Below are positions 17,756-27,700 of a stretch of 64,000 bases of DNA, piece after piece. The stretch's first letter is position 1, and each line of letters opens with the position of its first letter. Position numbers and translations under genes: made by a program. Origin of the DNA: Roseomonas sp. OT10 (GTDB lineage: Bacteria > Pseudomonadota > Alphaproteobacteria > Acetobacterales > Acetobacteraceae); the NCBI RefSeq assembly GCF_020991085.1, contig NZ_CP087719.1:1178001-1242000 (forward strand), in the 5' to 3' direction. The notes beneath the pieces are model-generated. The model ran no database searches, was not told the origin of the DNA, and saw nothing but the letters and a program-made list of their open reading frames with translations.

Positions 17756-20638
17756 ATGCCGTTGCGGGACGATCCCGGGACCTACACCTTCGATGGGTTC
17801 CGGCTGGCTGCGGAGCGCGGAGCCCTGCTGGGGCTCGATGGCGTCGAGCTGCGCCTGCGGCCCAAAACCTTCGCCCTCCTGCGCTACCTGGTGGACCATC
17901 CGGGCCGGCTCCTGGGGCGGGAGGAACTGCTCGAAGTGCTCTGGCCCGGTGTGGCGGTGACGGACGACTCGCTGACCCAGTGCGTCGGCGAGTTGCGGCA
18001 GGCGTTCGGCAGCCGCGCCGCCCAGATCCTGCGGACGGTCCCCCGGCGAGGCTACATGCTGACGGCGGCAGTACAGCGCGACGGGCCGCCCCGGCAGGAC
18101 GCCGACCGCGATGCAGGGCTGGCGCCGAAGGCCGCCCTCCTCCCGTCCCGCGACATCGTGGAACATCGACAGGACCCGGTCGCGATCCATCGCTTCGAGG
18201 CACCGGACGGCGACCCGGCCTGCGCCCGCCTGGCCGATGCGCTGGCGGGCGACCTGATCGCCGAACTCGCTCGGGCGGAAGGATTGCGCGTGCTGCCCGC
18301 CGCAGAGGCGGCCGCGGCGGGGTATCGCATCCAGGGCGAGGTACGTTCCGTCGGCGAGGGACTGCGGGTCACGCTCCGGCTCGAGGAGGCCGCGACCGGA
18401 ACCGTCTTCTGGGCGGAACGCCTGGATCAGCCGCGGGAGGCCGCGTCGGGACTGTCGGCGGCGACCCTGTCCGCCCTCGGCGCCCATATCGACTGGCAGG
18501 TGGAGCGCCACAGCCACTCCGCCGCGCGCCGCAAGCCCGTCGCCACCCTGACCGCGCGCGAGCTTTGCCTGATCGGGCGGGACCACCACCAGCGCATCAC
18601 CCAGGCGGATACGGAGGTGGCGCGGGAGATGTTCGCCCAGGCCATCGCGACCGATCCGGACTACGCGCCCGCCTATGCCTGGCAGGCCTACACGGTGCAT
18701 CGCGCGATCACCCACGGCTGGGGCAGCCCGGCGGGCCAGGCGGCGCGAGACGAGGCGCTCCGGCTCGCGCGGCGGGCTGTCCAGCTCCAGCCTGACTCGC
18801 CGCTCTGCCTCGCCCGCCTCGCCTTCGCCCTCGTCCTGGACCAGCGCTGGGAGGAGGCCGTGGACGTGGCGCGCTCGGCGCTGCGCACGGGCCGGCCGGC
18901 CTTCGCGCCCTCCCGCATCACCGTCTGCGAAGTGCTGGTCGCCGCAGGGCATTCCGAGGAGGCGGTGGAGGTGGCGCAGGCTGCGATCGCGCTCGACCCG
19001 CTCTGCCCGCCGACCGCCCGGGGAATCCTGGGGCGGGCCCTGCTGCTGGCGGGAAGGGTGGAGGAATCGCTGCCGCCGCTGCGCTGGTGCGCCCTGCACC
19101 TGCCGGACTATGCGGCGACCTACGACACCCTCGTGGTGGCCTGGGCGGAGGCTGGGCGGATGCCAGAGGCCCTGGCGGCGCGGCGCGAGCTGTTCCGCCT
19201 CAGGCCGGACTGGATGCCGCGCAACCACACCGGCTTCTGGTACTTCCGGCGCGCTGAGGATCTGGCCCGCTTCCAGGCGGCGCATCGTCGCGTGGCCGGG
19301 CAGGCCGGCAGCGATGGCGCCCCTCCGGTGACCGCCGCCGAACTTCCGGGCCCCGGACCGAGCCACGCCGGCGCGCCACCCGAGCCGCCCGAGCTTCCCC
19401 GGGCGGGGCCCGGGCGCCCGCCCGCCGCCAGCCTCGCGGGCCTGCGGCAGGACACCCTGGTCATACAGCCGTTGCGGTCCGCCCCGGCCGATGCCGCTGC
19501 CGCGCAGGCCGCCGCCGCCCTCGCGCCGAGCCTCATGGCCGAGCTGGTCCGTCATCCGGACCTGCGCGTCGTCGCCGGTCCGGATCAGCGGGTGTCGCAG
19601 GGCTTCGAGGTGAGGGGCGATGTCCACTCTGCGGGCGACCTGCTGCGCGCCCATCTGCGGTTGGACGACCTCGTGACCGGCACCACCTTCTGGGCCGGGC
19701 AGGTGGAGTGGCCCGCGGGCCGGACCACCGGCCTGCCCGTCGGGGACATCGCGTCGCTCGCCGCCACGATGAACGCGCAGATCGGGCGCAAGAGCCTGCG
19801 CCGGGCACGGCAGAAGCCCGTGGATCGGCTGAGCGCGCGCGAGCTCACCCTGCTTGGCCAGGAGCACTACCTCCGCAGCACGGAGGCCGAGACCTCTGTC
19901 GCGCGCGGGCTGTTCCTCCGCGCCACGGAAGCCGATCCGGGCTATGCGCCGGCTCTCGCCTGGACGGCCATCACCCTGGCACGCATCGCGCTCCATGGCT
20001 GGCGGACGCAGGACCTGGACGAGACCCTGGAGCAGTCGATCCGATTGGCGCGGATGGCCGTCGAGCTGGATCCGGAATCCCCCCACTCGCTCGCCTCGCT
20101 GGGCCTGGCGCTGGCGTTGCAGGGGCATTGGGAGGAGGCCGTCACCACGGCACGCCTCGCGCTGCGGACGAGCCGCATCGCCGGCGATGCGGCGCTCATC
20201 GCGAGCGGCGACACGCTGGCCGCGGCAGGCTATCCTGAGGAGGCGGAGAGGGCGTTCCGGCAGGCCATCGCCCGGGATCCGTACGGCTCGCCCGTCCTGC
20301 ATGCGGTGCTCGGTCGTGCCCTGCTCCTGGAGGGGCGTCCCGAGGAGGCGATGGCCGCGCTCCGCCATTGCGCCGTGCATCTGCCGGACTACGCCCTTTG
20401 CTTCCGCACGATGGTGGTCGCGGCGGTCGAGGCCGGCCTCGTCGAGGAGGCGCGCGAGGCGCTGCGGGATGTCGCGCGCCTGCGGCCCGACTGGGTCGCG
20501 GGCACGGAGCCGATCTTCTGGTTCCTGCGTCGGCCCGAGGATGTCGAGCGGTACGGGAAGGCGTTCCGCATCGCGCGGCGCCTGGGTGCGGCGGCCGATG
20601 CGGGCGGCCTGATGCCGGCTCCCACCGCCCGGGCGTGA
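17756..20638 (+). CDS. Winged-helix DNA-binding / TPR regulator with duplicated sensor half
   Basis: This 960-residue protein begins with an OmpR/PhoB-type winged helix (about residues 8–105; FALLRYLVDHPGRLLGREELLEVLWPG segment and the RGYML wing). It lacks a receiver domain and so resembles the CadC/HilA class of regulators. Two similar halves follow, each with a TolB-like domain (TGTVFWAERLDQP and TGTTFWAGQVEWP) and tetratricopeptide repeats ending in near-identical HLPDYA blocks. The halves are separated by a Pro-rich linker near residues 525–560. ATG 17756 has an AAGGAC site. The TPR part probably senses a ligand or protein partner; its targets may include the autotransporter downstream. 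Confidence 0.82.
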   Translation: MPLRDDPGTYTFDGFRLAAERGALLGLDGVELRLRPKTFALLRYLVDHPGRLLGREELLEVLWPGVAVTDDSLTQCVGELRQAFGSRAAQILRTVPRRGYMLTAAVQRDGPPRQDADRDAGLAPKAALLPSRDIVEHRQDPVAIHRFEAPDGDPACARLADALAGDLIAELARAEGLRVLPAAEAAAAGYRIQGEVRSVGEGLRVTLRLEEAATGTVFWAERLDQPREAASGLSAATLSALGAHIDWQVERHSHSAARRKPVATLTARELCLIGRDHHQRITQADTEVAREMFAQAIATDPDYAPAYAWQAYTVHRAITHGWGSPAGQAARDEALRLARRAVQLQPDSPLCLARLAFALVLDQRWEEAVDVARSALRTGRPAFAPSRITVCEVLVAAGHSEEAVEVAQAAIALDPLCPPTARGILGRALLLAGRVEESLPPLRWCALHLPDYAATYDTLVVAWAEAGRMPEALAARRELFRLRPDWMPRNHTGFWYFRRAEDLARFQAAHRRVAGQAGSDGAPPVTAAELPGPGPSHAGAPPEPPELPRAGPGRPPAASLAGLRQDTLVIQPLRSAPADAAAAQAAAALAPSLMAELVRHPDLRVVAGPDQRVSQGFEVRGDVHSAGDLLRAHLRLDDLVTGTTFWAGQVEWPAGRTTGLPVGDIASLAATMNAQIGRKSLRRARQKPVDRLSARELTLLGQEHYLRSTEAETSVARGLFLRATEADPGYAPALAWTAITLARIALHGWRTQDLDETLEQSIRLARMAVELDPESPHSLASLGLALALQGHWEEAVTTARLALRTSRIAGDAALIASGDTLAAAGYPEEAERAFRQAIARDPYGSPVLHAVLGRALLLEGRPEEAMAALRHCAVHLPDYALCFRTMVVAAVEAGLVEEAREALRDVARLRPDWVAGTEPIFWFLRRPEDVERYGKAFRIARRLGAAADAGGLMPAPTARA

Positions 20639-20659
20639 CGCGCGGCCCGGCTCTCGCGG

Positions 20660-21526
20660 CTATGGCGCGCGCCGCCGGGCCATGTGATCGAGATACACGA
20701 CGATGCCGTTGATGTCGTCGTCGGAGAGCTGCTCCGGCGAGAAGCCCTGCATGACCCGCTGCGGCCAGTCCCGCACCGAGCCGGGGTCGCGCAGGTAGCG
20801 CCGCAGCGCGGAGGGCTCGAAGTATTCGGTGGGGCTCATGGGCCGGTTCAGGTCCGGGCCCATGTCGGAGGCACCGGCGCCGTTCAGACGGTGGCAGGGC
20901 AGGCAATTGGCCGCGAAGCCGGCCTGCCCGACCCGCGCGGCGTGATCCGCCGGCAGCGCGGGGTCGACGGCCAGCTGCGGCCAGCGCTCGGTCGGCAGCG
21001 GGACGTAGCGCAGGGTCGCCAGCTGGAAGGGCCAGTACTCGCGCGCGATGCCCGACAGCTCCGGCCGCTCCCAGACGATGTAGAACGGGCCGGCGCTGGC
21101 CGACCGGCCCGCGATGGCGGGCCAGGGTGCGTCCGGCGGCTCGACGGCCAGCCAGGCGCGGGCGGCGCTCCCGGCCGTCTGCTCCAGCAGGCGGACCGGG
21201 ATCTGGGTCACGAAGCCGTCGGTCGCCGCGGCCTCCACCGCACCGCCTCCGTTGGCGGCCAGGCCGGACAGCACCTCGGTCACCGGCACGGCGCGGTAGC
21301 GCCGCGCGGCGCCGCCATAGGCCGGGTCCTGCTGCACGAGGAGGTCGACGGCCGACGGGCTGGCCAGGAGCGCCTCCGTGCCGAAGGCGACGTGACGCGA
21401 CCCGTCGTCCACGGTCAGCGTGGCCCCGTCCGCGGCCGCCGCGCTGCCCAGCCAGAGCAGCACGGCGCCGGCCTTCAGGGAACGGCGCAACGGGCGCAGC
21501 CACCGCGTCATGAAGCTATCGGCCAT
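20660..21526 (-). CDS. Exported c-type cytochrome with N-terminal SUOX-like segment
   Basis: This 288-residue protein has an N-terminal signal peptide/anchor (about residues 12–35) and, near residue 207, the haem c motif CLPCH in AANCLPCHRLNGAGAS. Later Met residues (RPMSPTEYF, RVMQGFS) could be axial ligands, and DDDINGIVVYLDHM is the usual last cytochrome helix. The first 180 residues resemble the molybdopterin-oxidoreductase-like fold without evident cofactor Cys. It may carry electrons in the periplasm. It overlaps the end of the truncated DUF2165 gene and lies 21 bp from the convergent regulator gene. Confidence 0.78.
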   Translation of the reverse strand: MADSFMTRWLRPLRRSLKAGAVLLWLGSAAAADGATLTVDDGSRHVAFGTEALLASPSAVDLLVQQDPAYGGAARRYRAVPVTEVLSGLAANGGGAVEAAATDGFVTQIPVRLLEQTAGSAARAWLAVEPPDAPWPAIAGRSASAGPFYIVWERPELSGIAREYWPFQLATLRYVPLPTERWPQLAVDPALPADHAARVGQAGFAANCLPCHRLNGAGASDMGPDLNRPMSPTEYFEPSALRRYLRDPGSVRDWPQRVMQGFSPEQLSDDDINGIVVYLDHMARRRAP

Positions 21527-21774
21527 GCGCCGCTCCTTGCGTGCCGCCATCCGGCTGATGGACGAAGATCAGCACCGCGAGGATGACCATCGCGAAGCGG
21601 AAGGCGGCCTCCTGGCCGTTCCAGTGGGACGACTGCCACATCTGGAACCACTCCCCGCCGATCACCAGGAAGCCCAGGAGCCAGACGCCCAGGCCCGCGG
21701 CAGAGCCCGCCACGCACCAGGCCTTCGCCGCCTCATCGCCGCCGCGCCCATCCTCGCGCCGCCTGCCCTCAGAA
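21516..21774 (-). pseudogene. DUF2165 membrane protein, C-terminal fragment
   Basis: The translated segment ends with a stretch highly typical of DUF2165 proteins: GVWLLGFLVIGGEWFQMW, then WNGQEAAFRFAMVILAVL and HQPDG. It comprises the last two of the usual four membrane helices. The N-terminal half is absent: directly upstream is the end of the autotransporter gene and no start codon fits a full protein. It is therefore a truncated copy, most likely cut when the autotransporter region was inserted or rearranged. Confidence 0.6.
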
Positions 21775-24700
21775 CCTGTAGGCGACGCGCGCCATGCCGG
21801 CATGGGAGGCGTAGCGGTCGCCGAGATCGGCGCTGTACTGGAGCTTGAAGTCCCAGTTGCCGGTGCTGAGCAGCTCCGCACCCAGGGCGAACTTGCCCAG
21901 CGTGTCGGGGATCGGCGTGGTGGCGCGGAAGCCGCGGCTGGCGGGTTGGCCGGCGAAGCGCGCGGTCGCCGCCCAGTCGCCGTTGCTGACCAGGCTGAGG
22001 CCGGCGCTGGCATAGGGACGCAGCACCATTCCCTCGGCGATCCGGATGCGGCCGCCGACCTCGATCGCGGGCGTGGCGGCCACGCTGGTCTCGCCCTGGC
22101 CATCGACCGTCAGGTTGAAGGGCGAGGCGCCGCTCTCGGTGTAGCTGCCGCTGCGCACGTGGTTCAGGTGCAGGTCCACCCGCGGCTGCAGGTACCAGCC
22201 CTCGAAGGGGATCTGGTAGGCGACGCGGGCATGCGCGCCGACCTGCCAGGCCCGCGGCGAGGCGCTGGCCTGTTGCGTCAGGGTGCCGACCTCGACCGTG
22301 CGCTTGCTGTCGTACCAGCCATAACCGAAGTCCAGCGCGCCGGAGATCTGCCAGGGCCCGTCCTGGTGGCGCAGGGTCGCGCCCAGCAGCAGGCTGTCGC
22401 CATTGACCTTGGCCAGCCCGCCATCGCCGCGGAAGTCGCTGCTCTCATAGGCGATGGAGCCGCCCAGGAACCAGCCCGGCGCGACCTGCACCTGCCCGCC
22501 GGTCTGCATGGTCCAGGCGTCGGCGGTGTAGCCCAGCGCGGCGGCGGTGGCGTCCTGGTCGCTGTGGCGGCCGAGGATGCGGGCCCAGCCGCAGCCCTGC
22601 TCCGCATCGGTGATGCCCGCCTGCTCGTAGGTCGGGCAGCCGTCCAGCATGGTGGTGACGAAGCTCTGGCTGGCGCTGTAGCGGAAGGCGGCCACGGCGC
22701 CGACGGTCTGGCCGGAGAGGCTGTTCAAGGTGCGGGCATAGCCGCCCGCATCGGCCACCCCAGCCAGCGCGGTGTAGCCGGTGCCGAGGCTGGCGCCGCT
22801 GTCCCACAGCTCCTGCAGGTGGGCGGCCACGCGCTGCTGGTTCTGGCCCAGCCCCGCGGCCTGGGTGGCGAACTCGGCGCGGGGCTGGATCAGCAGGCTG
22901 TTGCCGCTCGCTTGGGCATCGAAGCGGAAGAGCTGGGTGCGGGTGGTGGCGAGCCCGGCATCGAGGCTCACCCCCTGGGTCGCGGTCAGCACCGTCACGG
23001 CGCGGTTGGCCAGGCTCGCGGCGTGCACCTCCACCGTGCCGGCGAGCGAGGCGCTGCCCTGCACGTCCAGCCGGTCCGCCTGCCCCGTCGCGTGGTTGGT
23101 GTCCACCACCAGCCGGCCGCTGCCGGTCTGCACCAGGTTGCCCGTCATTGCCGTCGTCGCGATCGTGCCGGTGCCGCCGATGTTCAGCGTCCCCGCATTG
23201 GTCAGCGTGCCTGCTGCGCCGAGGCGCACCAGCGGGCCGGTGTTGAAGGCGGCGCCGGCGGCGTTGGCGACGTTGCCGCCGGTCACGGCGCAGCCCCCTT
23301 GGGGGCAGGCGCCGCCGCCATTGCCGTTGTCCAGGTTCACGCTGCCGGTGATCGTGCCGCCGGCCTGGTTGTACACGCTGGTCCAGCCGCCGGTGCCGTA
23401 GATCGCGGTGGTGCCGAGCGAGGTGATGGTGCCCTGGTTGTTGATGTTGTTGTTGGTCTGGCTCGAGGGGTCCTGGTTGGTGCTGCCACCGACGATGTAG
23501 ATGCCGGCGTTGTAGCCGTCGCCCGGGTTAAAGTCGCGGCCGCCCTGCACCAGGGCGCCCGGCCCGACGTTGATCCGCACCGCGGCGCCGCCGGTCGGAT
23601 TGGCCGTCGAGCCCTGGCCCACGCTCTCGGCGAAGATGCCGGGGGAGGCCGCGCCGCCCGCCCGCACCTGACCGTAGACATTCATGGTCACCGCGCCGCC
23701 GGTGCCGCTGCCTCCGGCCGTGCCGTCATAGGCGCCGTCGCCACTGCTGGTGACGCGCCCGCCGCCGCCGCCGATGCTCTGCGCCAGGATGACGGGGGTG
23801 TTGTCGGCGCTGGTGGAGAGAATGGCCGTCGGGTTCACATTGATCAGGACCTGCCCGCCATTGCCGCTGTGCGCGGAAGAGGGCGCGAAGCCCGCGCGCT
23901 GCGCCGTCAGCCCGGTGTCGCCCGCCAGCCCGCCGCCGCCGCCGATGCTCTGCGCCAGGATGGCGACGGCGCCGAGGCCATAGGTGGTGATGTTGCCCGC
24001 CGACCCTGCCGCGCCCGAGGCGTTGCCTACCGATACCGTCACGCTGCCTGCGTCGCCGGTCATGGTGCCGGAGCCGAAGAAATTCGTCCCGTTCGGCGTG
24101 CCCCCCAGCACCAGCCCGCCGCCGCCGCCGATGCTCTGCGCCAGGATGCCGTAGGCGTTGCTGCCGAACCTCGTTCCGTTCGCGGCCACGGAGCCGGTTG
24201 TGATGCTGCCCGTATGGTTCACCGCTATGCTGCCGGCGGAGCCGGCGGGCGCCTCCTTGCTCGCGTCGCAGAGGGTGCCGCAGTTGCCGCCGAAGGTCAG
24301 GTTGATGCCGTAGCTGCCGCCCGTCGCGACCGGCCCGCCGCCGTTGTTGTCCGACGCATCGCTGGAGCGGGTGCGGACGATGCCGCCGCCGCCCGCGATG
24401 CTCTGCGCCACGATGCCGGTCGCGTCATGGCTGCGCGTGACGATCGCGCCCGCGTTGGTGACCGTCACGGTCCCCGCCGACCCGCCGCCGCCGCCATTGG
24501 CGCCGATCGCGATGGGCAGGCTGAGGACCGAGGTATTGTCCGCGTTGTCGCCCTTGACCTTCGCGGCCGAGGTCCCGGCGATGCCGCCGCCGCCCGCGAT
24601 GCTCTGCGCCACGATGCCGAGCGACTGCGCGCCGATCGTCGTGACGTTCCCGCCATTGTCCACGGTGACGCTGCCCGCGCTGCCGCCGTGGCCGCCCTGG

Positions 24701-27700
24701 CCGCCGACGCTGATGGGGACGTTCCCCTCCTTGTCGTCCTCGTTGACCTGGCCGCTGGTGATGGAGGAGACGGCTGCGCCGCCCCGACCGCCGCCGCCAC
24801 CGATCGCCTGGGCCAGGATGCCGTCCGACATCGGCCCGACCGTGCCGATCGAGCCGGTGTTGGTGACATGGATGTTGCCCGCGTCCCCTGCGGCGCCGCC
24901 CTGCCCCCCCACGTTCACGTGGACGGTGATCTTGGTGGAGGAGCTGCCATCGCCGCTGTCGCCGCCGGATTCACCCAGATCCTCCAGATCCCCGGTCGGA
25001 TCGTCGCCCAGCAGGCGCGTCGCCGTCACGTTGCCCAGCGCCGAGTTGGCGACGCCGATGAGGCCGGAGACGGAGTTGTACTGATTCACCGCGCCCTCCC
25101 CGCCGGCGGCAAAGGCGCTGTTGAGGGAGGTCATGGCGCCGTTGACGGAGCCGCTGGCCCCGTTGCCGCCATCGCCGGAATTGGTGTGGTTGCCGAGCGT
25201 GCTGGCCGACTTGCCGCCGAACCCGCCGCCGCCGCCGACGCTCTGCGCCACGACGGCGGGCGCATCGGCGCCGAAGGTCACGATGGTGCCGGCATTGGTG
25301 ACGGTGACGGCGTTGCCGCCGTTGGGCTGGGTCGTGCTGCCGCCGCCGCCACCGTTGCCGCCGACCGCAACGTTCGCGGTGAACTGGCCGTTGCTCGTCC
25401 CGGCCGCGCCGCCGCCGCGCCCGCCGCCGCCGCCGACCGATTGCGCCAGCACCCCCATGGCGCCGTCGCCGAGGGTCAGAATGGCGCCGCTGTTGTCCAC
25501 GGTGACCGGGCCGCCATTGTTGCCGCTGCCACCTGCGCCGCCGAGGGAGACGCTGGCAGAGATGTTCGCGCCGTCGCCGGAGCTCTTCGCCTTGGCGTCG
25601 CCGGTCCCGCCATTGCCGCCGCCGCCGCCGATGCTCTGGGCCAGGACCGCGTCCGCCGCCTCGCCCCGGGTGAAGATCATGCCGCCATTGGTGACGCTGG
25701 CCGGGCCGCCGGTGCCGCCCCCGCCGCCCGTGCCGCCGAGGGCGACGGAGGTGGAGACGTTGAGCGGCGAGTCGTCGTTGCCCTTGGCCGTGGAGGTGGC
25801 GGAGGCGTCGCCGCCCGAGCCGCCGCCGCCGCCGACGCTCTGCCCCGCGATGCCGATCGAGCCGCCTCCTGCCGTGGCAATCAGGCCGGTGTTCTGGAGG
25901 CTGACGCTCCCGCCATTCCCGCCGGCCCCGCCGGCCCCGCCGATGGCGACCGCGACGGAGACGGTCGGCGTCGGCACCTCCTCGGTCGCGGCGCCATAGA
26001 CGGTGGCGGTCGCTCCGGAGGCGCCGCCGATGCCGCCGCCGCCGCCGATGCTCTGGCCAATGATGCCGTGAGAATTGGCGCCCGTCGTCAGAATCTGGCC
26101 CGTGCTGGTGGGAAAGAGGCCTCCGGTGTTGGTGTCGGTGATCTGCCCGACCGTGCCGCCGTTGCCGCCGCCGCCGCCGCTGCCGCCGACCGACACGGAG
26201 GCACCGCCGATGACGGACACCACCTTGGAGTAGGCCGCGCCGCCATTGCCGCCGCCGCCGCCGATGGATTGCAGCACGATGCCGGAGGAATGCAGGCCGG
26301 AGGTCGCGATGCTGCCGGTGGTCGCTGCCTGCACGGTGCCGCCATGGCCGCCGCCGGCGCCCGAGCCGCCGATGACGATGTTCAGGAACGCGTCCGTCTT
26401 GCCCGTGCCCGTGGCGTTGCCGCCATTGCCGCCGCCGCCGCCGATGCTTTGCGCCAGGATGCCGGTCGACCGCTCGCCGGAGGTGGTGATGGCGCTCGCG
26501 CCGGAAGCATCGGTGGACTTGAAGACAGTGATATCCCCGCCGTTGCCGGGTGCCGCGCCGTCGCCGCCCACGGCCAGCCAGCCGTTCGAGTCGCCGCCAT
26601 TGCCGCCACCGCCACCGATGCTCTGCAACAGGACGCCAGGGGAGTTGCTCCCGCTCGTGGCGACCGAGGAGACCGCGGCGGCCACGAATCCGATAGGACC
26701 GCCGCTGCCGCCGGTGCCGCCGTTGCCGCCGCCCGCCCCCCAGCCGCCGCCCTGGCCGCCGCCGCCGCCCGCGCCGCCGAAGGACTGCGCGAGGATGCCA
26801 GGTGAATCTGCGCTGCCGGTGCTGGCGGCGCCGTAGTTCACCACGCTCACGCTGCCGGCGTCGGCGCCGGAGCCTGCGGTGCCGCCGGAGGCGTCGCCCA
26901 GCCCGGCACCGCCCTGGCCGCCCTGGCCGCCGAAGGATTGCGCGGTGATGGCGGCGCCGGTGCCGGTGGAACTCGCCGAGCTGCCGGGCATGAGCATCAC
27001 GGAGACGGAACCGCCCGTGCCGCCATTGCCGCCGTCGCCGCCCGAGGCCCCGACGGGGAAGTCGACATTGATGGGCAGGCCGCCATTGCCGCCATTGCCA
27101 CCCTGGGAGCGCGCGAGGATGCCGCCCTGGGTGCCGGTAACGCCGCCCTGGAAAACGACGCTCACGCCGCCGCTGCTGTTGCCGCCATTGCCACCGTCGC
27201 CGCCATCGTCCACGGAGGTGTCCGGGCTCGCATTGTCGAAGTTCACCCCCGCCGCGCCGGCGCCGCCATTGGCGCCGGCATAGAGGCCGACCGACGGCAC
27301 CAGCCCGCTGATCGGCGCCTGGGCCGCCGCCGGGTTGCGGAGCTGCCCGACCATCGGAGCATTCGACGTGCCGGCCACGACCGTGCCGGCCGTCCCGCCA
27401 TCACCGCCGGTCCCGTTCGCGCCCCCGTGGGAGCCGTGGCCGGAGACGCCGCCCGCGCCGCCATTGGCCTCGATGAGGGTGATCTCCCCGGTCGTGGTGC
27501 CGGGCTGCATGGTGACGGTGAGGGTGTTGCCGTCGCCCCCCCTGCCGCCGTCGCCGCCGTTCTTGTCCATCTCGCTGTAGTGGCTGTTGCGGCCCGCGCC
27601 GCCCTGGCCGCCGATGGTCCGGATCACGATCGCTTCCCCGGCCGGGTAGGCGACGCCGGGAATGTTCACGCCCGCCGCGCCCACGGCCGTCCCGGGCGAG

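Noticed and set aside
21583-26805. A 1,740-residue open frame on the + strand opposite the autotransporter
   Set aside because: It is a shadow of the Gly-rich repeats in a high-GC coding strand. It has no start context or domain, and the - strand has a signal peptide, repeats and a beta-barrel in order.
23600-26960. Regularly spaced direct repeats that could suggest a CRISPR array
   Set aside because: The units are about 200–260 bp apart, diverged and in frame with the autotransporter; the conserved part encodes Gln-Ser-Ile-polyGly.
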